Assembly: GCA_002369175.1 (NCBI GenBank)
Contig: DFES01000031.1
Location: forward strand, 1-12,934
DNA: 12,934 nt
Origin: Selenomonadaceae bacterium UBA3796
Lineage (GTDB): Bacteria; Bacillota; Negativicutes; Selenomonadales; Selenomonadaceae
Reading direction: 5' to 3'
How positions within the stretch are numbered: position 1 is the stretch's first letter; each line of letters begins with the position of its first letter. Shown here one piece after another: positions 1-7,778 of this stretch. The notes under the pieces are model-generated. The model had not been told where the DNA came from. It was given only the letters and a program-made list of their open reading frames with translations, and made no database searches. A program made the position numbers and the translations under genes.

Positions 1-97
1 TCTGAACGAGGTCTTACACTAGAATTATCTTATTGCTTATACATACGATTGTGAGTCCTGAGCATTACAGGAAAAATAAATTCGAGGGAATGATGGT

Positions 98-1261
98 ATG
101 AAAGCTTATTTTGCGGTAGGTGCGGCCTTGATCGCCATTTTGATTGCGACTCTGCTGGGCTATGGTGTGTACCTGAACCAGCGGGGGGAGCATCATATAG
201 CCGAGCGCATGGAGAATATGCGGGTGCCGCTGACGGGGGTCACGGTCAGGTACCGGGAGCTCTTCCCGGTGAGGGAAATGGATTTGGTCAACCTGTATTC
301 AGATGAAATGACGGATGTGGTGGTACTGGAAAGCGGGCGCATTACGGAGGCTTTTGTGGAGAAGAACAGCCATGTGCTGCCCGGTCAGCCCATCCTGATG
401 CTGGTGAATGAGGATATTCCGCTGAAGATCCGTCAGGCGGACAGCGATATCCTGGAGGCGGAGGCTCAGCTCATCAAGGCGGAGAACAGCTACAAACGCT
501 ATGCCCAGCTCATGGAGTGGTCGGCTGTCTCCGCCGAGAAGTACGATGAGGCCGAGGCTACGTACAAGGCATCCATGGCGAGACTGGAAAACTGCCGGGC
601 GCAGCGGGAGCAGCTGCTGGTGCGCCAGGACAGGCTCACGGTGACTTCCCCTATCGAGGGTGAGGTGCTCATGCTTTACAAAAAGCTGGGAGCTTATGTG
701 ACGGCGGGTACGGCGGTGGCCCTGGTGGGGGATTTCAAGCGGATGCTCTTCACTGCTCCGGTAGAGGACAGGAGTGCCCAGCACATGGATGCCAATCGGG
801 AGCTGGACATAACCTTCGAAGGCAGTGCGGCGGTACAGAAGTCCTATGGGGCACAGTATGCTCCGGGCAATCTGGGCGAGCATCAGGTTTTCCACGCCCG
901 CGTTGCCAAGATTTCCCCGCCGGTGGATGAGCCTGCGGATGTGCGGCAGGTGGTTTGGGAGATTGACAACAGCGTGGGCATTCTGGAGCCGGGCGTCTAT
1001 CCCCATGCCCTGCTCCGACCCAAGCTCTCCCGCAGGTGTCTGACGGTGCCGCTGGAAGCTGTCACCAACAGCAGCAAGAATGAGGTGGCGGTGCTCTCAG
1101 CTGACGGCACGCTGCAGCGCCGGGGGGTGGTGACCGGAGCAAATGACGGTCATTTCATTGAGATCATCCGTGGCCTGGAGGAGGGGGATGTGGTGCTTAT
1201 CTCCGACACGGAGGGCTTGAAGGAGGGCATTGCCGTGGATGTGAAGATGGAGGAGGAGTGA
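98..1261 (+). CDS. RND/HlyD-type periplasmic adaptor protein, first gene of the NHLP export operon
   Basis: 387 residues. It is probably a membrane-fusion (adaptor) protein anchored in the inner membrane, linking an exporter to the outer envelope. Visible parts are an N-terminal membrane anchor (about residues 3-26) with no lipobox, a first lipoyl half-motif (about 73-105), a Glu/Ala/Arg-rich helical hairpin (about 108-178), a second lipoyl half (about 180-213, starting LTVTSPIEGEV), a beta-barrel region, and a C-terminal membrane-proximal domain (LTVPLEAV, then GLEEGDVV) typical of RND-type adaptors. The ATG at 98 is chosen for the GAGGGA ribosome site at 84-89. The stop is followed after 1 bp by the next adaptor gene, so the two are probably translated together. 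The helical hairpin is short. The exact partner is inferred from position. The 97 bases upstream hold no promoter that I can defend, and the operon may start further left. Confidence 0.85.
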   Translation: MKAYFAVGAALIAILIATLLGYGVYLNQRGEHHIAERMENMRVPLTGVTVRYRELFPVREMDLVNLYSDEMTDVVVLESGRITEAFVEKNSHVLPGQPILMLVNEDIPLKIRQADSDILEAEAQLIKAENSYKRYAQLMEWSAVSAEKYDEAEATYKASMARLENCRAQREQLLVRQDRLTVTSPIEGEVLMLYKKLGAYVTAGTAVALVGDFKRMLFTAPVEDRSAQHMDANRELDITFEGSAAVQKSYGAQYAPGNLGEHQVFHARVAKISPPVDEPADVRQVVWEIDNSVGILEPGVYPHALLRPKLSRRCLTVPLEAVTNSSKNEVAVLSADGTLQRRGVVTGANDGHFIEIIRGLEEGDVVLISDTEGLKEGIAVDVKMEEE

Positions 1262-1262
1262 C

Positions 1263-2219
1263 ATGGAAGACAAGAGCAAGCTCTTCAGCCAGGCAGCCCT
1301 CGACAAGCTGCGTTCCCCGGAGAAGCTGGACATGATGCTGCCCATCACCACCCCTGTGGGCTGGATGGGGCTGGCGACTATTGCCCTCCTGCTGCTGTCG
1401 GTGGTCCTGTGGTCTATTTTCGGCTCCTTCACTGTGCGGGCAGAGGGCATGGGTCTTATCATGGATTCCGGGGGATTGGTGAACATCACCCACACGGCAG
1501 GGGGCAAGGTGGCTACCCTGCATGTGCGCGAGGGGGAGCCTGTGAAGAGGGGCGACCTTATCGCCCATATGGAACAGGCAGAGCAGTCTGCGGATGCACA
1601 CATGGCCCAGTACGACACGCAGCTGGGGGAAAGCCTGAAGGATACCGCCCAGCGAGCCTATCAGTACAAAAACAAGATGTATCAGCGGGAAATCGCCCGG
1701 GACATCATCTCCGACTACGACGGGGTGGTGGATCAGGTGCTGGTGCAGCCGGGCACCTATGTCTCCGGCGGCACGCCCATTGTCACTGTGCGCCAGAACC
1801 GTAAGAGAAGTGACCTGCGGGGTGTGCTCTATGTCCCCGTGGACAAGGGGCAGCGCATCGAGCCCGGCCAGACTGTGCAGCTGGTGCCGGGCGGCGTGGA
1901 TGTGCAGGAGTCGGGCAGCCTCCTGGGAGTGGTCCGCAAGGTGTCTGATTACCCGGTGCCACTCCAGAGCATGGTGAAGGAACTGGGCAACAGGGAAATG
2001 GCAGAGTGGATTTACAACGCCAAGGGTACCGCCGTGGAGGTGGAGTTCGATCTGGTGAAGGATGAGGGCAATGAATCGGGTTACCTCTGGACCTCCTTCG
2101 TGGGGGAGCACAAGCCCATCACGGCGGGCAGCTTTGTCACCGGCAGCGTCATCATTGAACGGCGGCCTCCCATCGAGAAGGTTTTCCATCGTCTCAGCCA
2201 GTGGATGAGGAACAGGTGA
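1263..2219 (+). CDS. NHLM bacteriocin system secretion protein (HlyD family)
   Basis: 318 residues. It resembles the HlyD-like secretion protein that accompanies the paired ABC transporters of NHLP/NHLM bacteriocin loci. The N-terminus has the pattern of that family: a cytosolic stretch with a LRSPEKLD motif, then PVGWMGL leading into one membrane helix (about residues 33-54). After it come a first lipoyl half (AGGKVATLHVREGEPVKRGD), a very short helical section, the second lipoyl half (YDGVVDQVLVQPGTYVSGG), and a beta-barrel domain ending near SVIIERRPP. The helical arm seems shorter than in many HlyD proteins, so it may not reach an outer-membrane channel alone. That would fit the extra adaptor encoded just upstream. 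The start has a strong GGAGGAGGAG site inside the end of the previous gene. The stop codon overlaps the ATG of the next gene (TGATG). The assignment is by recognised sequence pattern and context. Confidence 0.88.
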   Translation: MEDKSKLFSQAALDKLRSPEKLDMMLPITTPVGWMGLATIALLLLSVVLWSIFGSFTVRAEGMGLIMDSGGLVNITHTAGGKVATLHVREGEPVKRGDLIAHMEQAEQSADAHMAQYDTQLGESLKDTAQRAYQYKNKMYQREIARDIISDYDGVVDQVLVQPGTYVSGGTPIVTVRQNRKRSDLRGVLYVPVDKGQRIEPGQTVQLVPGGVDVQESGSLLGVVRKVSDYPVPLQSMVKELGNREMAEWIYNAKGTAVEVEFDLVKDEGNESGYLWTSFVGEHKPITAGSFVTGSVIIERRPPIEKVFHRLSQWMRNR

Positions 2220-4429
2220 TGCCCATGAAGCTGAAGGAAATTTTACTGGATATCTTTTCCTTTCGGGGGAAAAGGGTCAAGGTGCCCACGGTGCTCCAGA
2301 TGGAGGCCACCGAGTGCGGGGCGGCGTCTCTCGCCATGGTGCTGGCCCATTACCACCTCTGGATACCCCTGGAAAAGCTCAGAGCCGAGTGCGGCGTGAA
2401 CCGTGACGGCTCCAAAGCAAGCAATATCATGAAGGCAGCCATGAATCGTGGCTGCGAGGTACATGGCTATCGCTGGGAGGCGGAGGCTCTCAGGGAGGAG
2501 GGGGCGTACCCCTTGATCATCCATTGGGAGTTCAACCATTTCGTGGTCATGGAGGGCATCAGCGGGGACAAGGTGTATCTCAACGACCCCGCCATGGGGC
2601 GCCGCACCGTGTCCTGGGAGGAATTCCTCACCTCCTACACGGGCATAGCCCTCACCGTGGCACCGGGGCCGAATTTCCGCCCCGAGGGGCACCGCTACCA
2701 TGTGACGGCGGATATTGCCAGGAAGCTCTGGCATGACAAGGAGGGGATGTTCTTCTTGCTCATCCTGGGGCTTTGCATGATCATCCCCGGCCTGGCTTCG
2801 CCGGTCATGAGCCAGATTTTCCTGGACGAAATTCTCACGGGCAAGCATCGGGAATGGATGACCAATCTCTGTCTGGCCATGACGGTTTCTTTTGTGGTCA
2901 GCGGTGCCATGACGTGGCTCAGGGCGGTGCTTCTGACCCGCTGGCAGAGGAAGCTGACTTTGGCGGATTCTTCCTCCTTTTTCTGGCACCTGCTGCGGCT
3001 GCCCCTGCAGTTCTTCCATCAGCGCTATGCCGCAGAGGTGGCGGGGCGCATTGCCATGAATGAAAGCGTGGCGGGGGTGCTGTCGGGCAGCGCGGCTACG
3101 GCGGTGCTGGATGCCTTTGTGGCGGTGTTCTTCCTGCTTCTGCTCTTGCAGTACAATGTGCTGCTGACCCTTATCGGCATTTTCTTCATGGTCATCAATG
3201 TGCTGGTGCTGATGCTGACCCGCAGGCGGCTGGTGGATCTGGCCATGCGCATCCAGCAGGATGCAGGCAAGGAGTACGGCACCGCCATCAACGGCCTGTC
3301 CATGATCGACAGCATCAAGGCGGGCGGCACTGAGGCCGACTTCTTCATGAAGTGGGCGGGGTATCGGGCAAAGGTGCTGAACGGCGTACAGGAGTCGCAG
3401 CTCTGGATGCTGTCGGCTACCTTCCTGCCTACGTTGCTCTCGGGACTGAATGGGGCGCTCATTATGACCTTCGGCGGCTTCTCCATCATGGAAGGGGCCA
3501 TGACTGCGGGCATGCTCGTGGCTTTCCAGCATCTGATGGGCAGTTTCCAGGCTCCGGTGAATAGTCTCTTGGGGCTTTACACTACGCTCCAGAACACGGA
3601 GATGCAGATGCAGCGGCTCAGCGATGTCAAGAGCTACGAGATTGACAGCCTGAATTACCCGCCGCCCGGTACGGGCAAGGATTTCAAGAAAACCCGCATC
3701 AGCGGCGAGCTGGATCTGGTAGACGTGAGTTTCGGCTACAGCCCCTTGGATCCGCCGCTGCTCGCCCACTTCAACCTGCATCTGGAGCCGGGGCGGTGGG
3801 TGGCTATCGTGGGGGGCTCCGGCAGCGGCAAGTCCACGCTGGCGAAAATCATCACGGGACTCTATGAGGAATGGGGAGGGCAGGTGCTCTTCGACGGTAC
3901 CCCAAGGCGGCAGATTCCCCGCCAGGTGCTGGTAGGATCGTTGGCCTCCGTGGATCAGGATATCTTCCAGATCACGGGCACCGTGCGGCAGAACATCACT
4001 CTCTTTGACGACAGCCTGCGGCAGCGGGATGTGATACAGGCGGCGAAAGATGCCTGCATCCACGAGGATATCCTGCAGATTGACGGAGGCTATGAGGCCG
4101 AGGTGGCGGAGGGGGGCCTGAACTTCTCCGGGGGGCAGCGGCAGAGATTGGAGATTGCCAGGGCTTTGGCGGTGAATCCGTCCCTGCTGGTGCTGGACGA
4201 GGCCACTTCGGCTCTCGACCCGGTGACCGAACAGATGGTGCTGGAGAATATCCGTCACCGGGGCTGCAGCTGCGTGATTGTGGCTCACAGGCTTTCCACG
4301 ATCCGCGACTGCGATGAGATCATCGTGCTGGAGAAAGGACGGGTCATGGAGCGGGGCCGCCATGCGGACATGATGCAGCATGACGGGCCTTATAAGAGAT
4401 TGATTGAAGAAAGGGGGGCAGAGTCGTGA
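2219..4429 (+). CDS. NHLM bacteriocin system ABC transporter with C39 peptidase domain (ABC1)
   Basis: 736 residues from the ATG at 2219, chosen over the GTG at 2201 because it overlaps the previous stop (TGATG) and has GAGGA 7 bases upstream. It is a peptidase-containing ABC transporter that cuts leader peptides, usually after a double-Gly-type motif, and exports the product across the inner membrane. Domain order: C39 cysteine peptidase (about 20-140), six-helix transmembrane domain (about 165-450), nucleotide-binding domain (about 490-736). The peptidase looks active: Gln27 and Cys33 in QMEATECGAAS, His107 in FNHFVVMEG, Asp123 in LNDPAMG. The ATPase has Walker A GGSGSGKST (532-540), signature FSGGQRQR, Walker B LLVLDEATSALD with Glu661, and H-loop VAHRLST, all intact. 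Its stop overlaps the GTG start of the second transporter, so the two probably form a pair. The substrate precursor is not in the window. Confidence 0.95.
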   Translation: MPMKLKEILLDIFSFRGKRVKVPTVLQMEATECGAASLAMVLAHYHLWIPLEKLRAECGVNRDGSKASNIMKAAMNRGCEVHGYRWEAEALREEGAYPLIIHWEFNHFVVMEGISGDKVYLNDPAMGRRTVSWEEFLTSYTGIALTVAPGPNFRPEGHRYHVTADIARKLWHDKEGMFFLLILGLCMIIPGLASPVMSQIFLDEILTGKHREWMTNLCLAMTVSFVVSGAMTWLRAVLLTRWQRKLTLADSSSFFWHLLRLPLQFFHQRYAAEVAGRIAMNESVAGVLSGSAATAVLDAFVAVFFLLLLLQYNVLLTLIGIFFMVINVLVLMLTRRRLVDLAMRIQQDAGKEYGTAINGLSMIDSIKAGGTEADFFMKWAGYRAKVLNGVQESQLWMLSATFLPTLLSGLNGALIMTFGGFSIMEGAMTAGMLVAFQHLMGSFQAPVNSLLGLYTTLQNTEMQMQRLSDVKSYEIDSLNYPPPGTGKDFKKTRISGELDLVDVSFGYSPLDPPLLAHFNLHLEPGRWVAIVGGSGSGKSTLAKIITGLYEEWGGQVLFDGTPRRQIPRQVLVGSLASVDQDIFQITGTVRQNITLFDDSLRQRDVIQAAKDACIHEDILQIDGGYEAEVAEGGLNFSGGQRQRLEIARALAVNPSLLVLDEATSALDPVTEQMVLENIRHRGCSCVIVAHRLSTIRDCDEIIVLEKGRVMERGRHADMMQHDGPYKRLIEERGAES

Positions 4430-7143
4430 AGCTCTCTGCTGGCGAGCGTTATGTGCTCGCGGGGGAAGAAAATTTTCTGCGGGTGGAGCGTGGCGCCTTG
4501 GAAGTCTACGCAGTCACCCGCAGCAAGGAAGATTTCCGGCAGGAAATGCTCATGAAGCTCTCTGCCGGGGAAGCCGCTTTCCCCTCTTTTGACGAGTTCG
4601 AGGGCATGGATGTTTCCGTCTATGCCCTGGAGGAAACGGAACTCACCCTGGTGCCTTTCGCGGTCTCCACTGTAGAGGAACTGGCTCCCCTGATGAAGCT
4701 CTGGTTCGGGCGTCTGGTGGAGCTGCCCCGTTTCTCCGCCCTGGCGGATCGAGGGGACGATGTGCTGAAAAAGTGGCGCAAGGGCACGGCTCTTTTGGGA
4801 GCTAAGGAGCTGTCTTCGCTGCTGGGGCTTTTTCGCCAAAATGAGGCCATCTTCGCCATGCTGCAGGGGGTGGGGTATCAGGCGGAGGACATGCGGCTGA
4901 AACAGCGGCTGGAAGTGCGTCTCAAACAGAAATACCTGCTGCTGGATGCCTCCATCGGAGCGCTGTTGAATGAGGACAGTCTTCTGACGGAGGAAATGAC
5001 GGAGACAGGCAGCGCTCCTCAGCTGGGGGAGGTGAGCTTTGTAGTGCGGCGAGCCTTGAAAGCCCTGTCCCTGCCTGCAGAGGGCGTGCAGCTGCCCCCG
5101 GAGATCACCAAGAAAATGGATCCGGTGACGCTTTTGCGCCGCCTCGCCCAGAAGGGCAATATGCAGCTGCGGCTGCTGGAGCTCACGGGGGACTGGTGGC
5201 AGAAGGATAGCGGCGTGATCATCGGCTATCAGGAGCGGGCTGCGGCCGGCCGGGAAATGGTGCTGCTGCAGCCCGTGAGTCCCGAGCGTTACCTTTTGGT
5301 AAGCTGCCGGCATCCCGAGGGGGTGCCGCTGACGGAAGAGGTGGTGGGAACTCTGGCCAAGGATGCTTTCCAATGCTATGGGGGCTTTCCCCTGCGGAAG
5401 CTGAAGGTCATGGATTTGTTGCGTTTCATGTTCCATCAGTGCTGGAAGCAGGATTACCGTACCATTATTGCCGTGAGTCTCTTTGCGGGGCTGATTCCTA
5501 TGGTGACCCCCATCATCACGGAAACCATCTTTCAGGATATTCTGCCCATCCTTGACCGGGAAGGGCTGGTGACGGTGACCCAGGTGATGATGGTCACCAG
5601 CTTCACCATGGCGGCACTCTCCATCATCCGCTCCGTGGCCATCATGCGCATCACCTCCCGTCTGGATATGAGCGTGGAGGCGGCTCTCTGGGGCAGGCTG
5701 CTGATGCTGCCGGAGAAGTTCTTCCGGCGGTTCACCTCCGGTGAGCTGGCCAACCGCATGAAGGGTCTGGAGGCGGTGAAGGGAGTGGTCAGCGGCGGTT
5801 TCGTCGCCTCCATCTTCAACACCATCTTTTCCTTCTGGAGCCTGCTGCTCATGTGCTGGTACAGCTTGAAGCTCACGGCGGCGGCTGTGGCGGTGTGGGT
5901 GGTCTGGTGCCTGGTGACGGCCTTCATCTACCGGCGGGTGATAGGTTTCCAAAGGAATCTCATCGCCGCTGGCAACAAGCAGGCAGGGCTCGTGCAGCAG
6001 ATTTTCGCGGGGCTGGCCAAGTTCCGCGTGCATGGGGCGGAGGCGCAGGCCTACCACCTCTGGAGCAAGGTTTTCGGTGAAACCTGGAAGTGGAATCTGG
6101 CTCTGCGTTGGCAGGGGAACTACAATAGCATCATCGGCTCCATCCAGCCCTTTATCCTCACCATGCTGCTGTACTACATCGCTGTCTACGGGATGCAGGA
6201 TGCGGTGGCGGGCACGGGGGGCAAGGTGGTGGCATCCAAGGGCATCGGCTATGCCCAGTTCCTGGCTTTCGAGGCGGCCTATACGTCCTTCAATGGCACC
6301 TTGAATTCCCTCATCCCGCTGGTGGGGCAGTTCTTCACCATCCAGCCCCATATCGAGAATCTGCGGCCTATTCTGGAGGAAGCGCCGGAGATTTCCGAGG
6401 ACAAGCTGGAGGCGGAACCTCTTTCCGGGACAGTGGAGGTCAGCCATCTGACCTTCGCCTACGGGGAGAACAAACCCGATGTGCTCAAGGATGTGAGCTT
6501 CAAGGTCAGTGCCGGGGAGAATCTCGCCATTGTGGGCAGATCCGGCTGCGGCAAGAGCACGCTGGTGCGCTTGCTCTTGGGCTTCGAGCAGCCCAAGACC
6601 GGAGCCATCTACTATGACGGCCAGTCCCTGGCAGAACTTTCCCTGCCTTCGGTGCGCTCTCAGATGGGGGTGGTGCTGCAAAACGGCCAGCTCATGACCG
6701 GCGATATTTTCACGAATATCGTGGGGCAGACGGCTCTCACACGGGAGGATGCCTGGGCCGCTGCCGAGGCGGCAGGCATTGCCGACGATATCCGCGCCAT
6801 GCCCATGGGCATGCAGACGATCATCAGCGAGGGCAGCAGCAACATCTCCGGCGGTCAAAGGCAGCGCATCATGATTGCCAGGGCGCTGGCGGCCAAACCC
6901 GCCATTCTGGTCTTCGACGAAGCAACCTCAGCTCTTGACAACAAGACACAGGCCATCGTCACGGAGAGCCTGGACAAGCTCTCCGTGACCAGGATTGTTA
7001 TCGCCCATAGGCTGTCAACCATCAGGAAATGTGATAGAATATTGGTGATGGATCAAGGCAGGATTGCCGAAAGCGGAACCTTTGATGAACTGGTGGAACA
7101 GGACGGGCTCTTCGCGAAACTAGTCAAGCGGCAGGTAGCATAA
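4426..7143 (+). CDS. NHLM bacteriocin system ABC transporter, ATP-binding/permease protein (ABC2)
   Basis: 905 residues, GTG start at 4426 overlapping the previous stop by 4 bases (GTGA), with an AGGGGGG ribosome site at 4412-4418. It is the second, peptidase-less exporter of NHLP/NHLM loci. In place of a C39 domain it has a long N-terminal extension (about 1-320). The first 90 residues of this extension look like a cyclic-nucleotide-binding-type beta roll (VERGALEVYAV, LSAGEAAFPSF). A transmembrane domain follows (about 330-650), then an ATPase with Walker A GRSGCGKST (704-712), signature ISGGQRQR (about 807-814), Walker B ILVFDEATSALD (Glu832) and IAHRLST. All ATPase motifs are intact. Whether the N-terminal domain binds a nucleotide cannot be told. 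It probably works with ABC1, as a heteromer or in series. MKLSAGE occurs twice near the N-terminus, at residues 1-7 and about 43-49. Confidence 0.94.
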   Translation: MKLSAGERYVLAGEENFLRVERGALEVYAVTRSKEDFRQEMLMKLSAGEAAFPSFDEFEGMDVSVYALEETELTLVPFAVSTVEELAPLMKLWFGRLVELPRFSALADRGDDVLKKWRKGTALLGAKELSSLLGLFRQNEAIFAMLQGVGYQAEDMRLKQRLEVRLKQKYLLLDASIGALLNEDSLLTEEMTETGSAPQLGEVSFVVRRALKALSLPAEGVQLPPEITKKMDPVTLLRRLAQKGNMQLRLLELTGDWWQKDSGVIIGYQERAAAGREMVLLQPVSPERYLLVSCRHPEGVPLTEEVVGTLAKDAFQCYGGFPLRKLKVMDLLRFMFHQCWKQDYRTIIAVSLFAGLIPMVTPIITETIFQDILPILDREGLVTVTQVMMVTSFTMAALSIIRSVAIMRITSRLDMSVEAALWGRLLMLPEKFFRRFTSGELANRMKGLEAVKGVVSGGFVASIFNTIFSFWSLLLMCWYSLKLTAAAVAVWVVWCLVTAFIYRRVIGFQRNLIAAGNKQAGLVQQIFAGLAKFRVHGAEAQAYHLWSKVFGETWKWNLALRWQGNYNSIIGSIQPFILTMLLYYIAVYGMQDAVAGTGGKVVASKGIGYAQFLAFEAAYTSFNGTLNSLIPLVGQFFTIQPHIENLRPILEEAPEISEDKLEAEPLSGTVEVSHLTFAYGENKPDVLKDVSFKVSAGENLAIVGRSGCGKSTLVRLLLGFEQPKTGAIYYDGQSLAELSLPSVRSQMGVVLQNGQLMTGDIFTNIVGQTALTREDAWAAAEAAGIADDIRAMPMGMQTIISEGSSNISGGQRQRIMIARALAAKPAILVFDEATSALDNKTQAIVTESLDKLSVTRIVIAHRLSTIRKCDRILVMDQGRIAESGTFDELVEQDGLFAKLVKRQVA

Positions 7144-7169
7144 AAAGCCTGTCAGGAAGGTAGATATAC

Positions 7170-7732
7170 ATGGATATGCAAAAAGAAACTGCCATACGCA
7201 GATGGAACAACCTAGCCATAGCAGCAGTGGAAGATGAAGCCGCCTTTGACGAGCTTTATGGCCGTTTTTCCCTATTATCTACAATGTCATCTATGCGCGG
7301 GTGAAGAATAGCGCCATCGCCGATGATATTGTCAGCGATACCTTCCTGAAGATGACCCAGAGCCTCGCCTCCTTCAATCCGGAGCGGGCTTCCTTTTCCA
7401 CCTGGCTCTCCCGCATTGCCATGCGGACGCTGACCGACTATTACCGCTGGCAGAGCCACCGGCAGAATGTGGCGTGGGACGATATTTTCTCCCCCGCCGC
7501 AGACCCCAAAGACAGCCCCGAGGGACGCTATCTGGCTCAGGAGGGCAAGCGAGAGCTCCTGCTTGCCCTGGACAAGCTCTCCGAAAGGGAACAGCACATC
7601 ATCCAGCTGAAGTTCTGGGGCGATATGTCCAACAAGGAAATCGCCGAGGTTATGGACATGACGCCTTCCCATGTGGGAGTCATCCTCCACCGGGCCATGG
7701 GGCAGCTGAGGAAGGAACTGGCAATAAAATAG
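7170..7732 (+). CDS. ECF-type RNA polymerase sigma factor, frame interrupted by a one-base frameshift
   Basis: A sigma-70 family (ECF-like) regulator at the end of the NHLP operon. It starts at ATG 7170 after GGAAGG (7155-7160), 26 bp behind ABC2. The first frame reads about 33 residues ending in FDELYGRF. The match to sigma region 2 then continues only in the -1 frame, from the T-run at 7265-7269: FFPIIYNVIYARVKN, DDIVSDTFLKM, FSTWLSRIA. Region 4 follows (LSEREQHIIQLKFWG, then a helix-turn-helix with NKEIAEVMDMTPSHVGVILHR). Without the shift the first frame stops at 7305. The continuous downstream frame could start only at GTG 7301 (143 residues), which would remove the start of region 2. 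Restored, the protein is about 187 residues, normal for ECF factors. The cause could be a sequencing error (5 instead of 6 T), a real inactivating deletion, or ribosomal slippage at TTT. No anti-sigma gene is adjacent. Confidence 0.85.
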
Positions 7733-7733
7733 G

Positions 7734-7762
7734 AAGAACCCCATCCATCGGATGGGGTTCTT
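7734..7762. terminator. Bidirectional intrinsic terminator between sigma gene and carboxyltransferase gene
   Basis: Perfect 13-bp inverted repeat (7734-7746 and 7750-7762) around a 3-base ATC loop. The stem contains GAACCCCATCC and has AA at its start and TT at its end. It lies 1 bp after the sigma-factor stop and 16 bp past the stop of the convergent gene. It can therefore serve transcripts from both sides, although the T-tracts are short. Confidence 0.85.
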
Positions 7763-7778
7763 TCATGGAAAGAGCTCG

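Noticed and set aside
1..30. ECF-type promoter starting with GAAC at 4-7 that could make the operon self-activated by its sigma factor
   Set aside because: No matching -10 element (CGTC-like) at the expected distance, and the window edge cuts the region.
2201..2218. GTG at 2201 as the ABC1 start
   Set aside because: The ATG at 2219 has a better-spaced ribosome site and the usual TGATG coupling with the upstream gene.
4390..6858. Very long - strand open frame opposite ABC2 (822 codons), and a similar one opposite ABC1 (2243-4381)
   Set aside because: Both translate to His/Gln/Leu-rich sequence with no recognisable domain. They are mirrored by strongly conserved exporters on the + strand, so they follow from GC-rich codon use.
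7266..7272. Classic -1 slippery heptamer at the sigma-factor frameshift
   Set aside because: The bases do not fit X XXY YYZ in the zero frame (TTT TCC), and no clear downstream pseudoknot is seen. A simple deletion or sequencing error is more likely.
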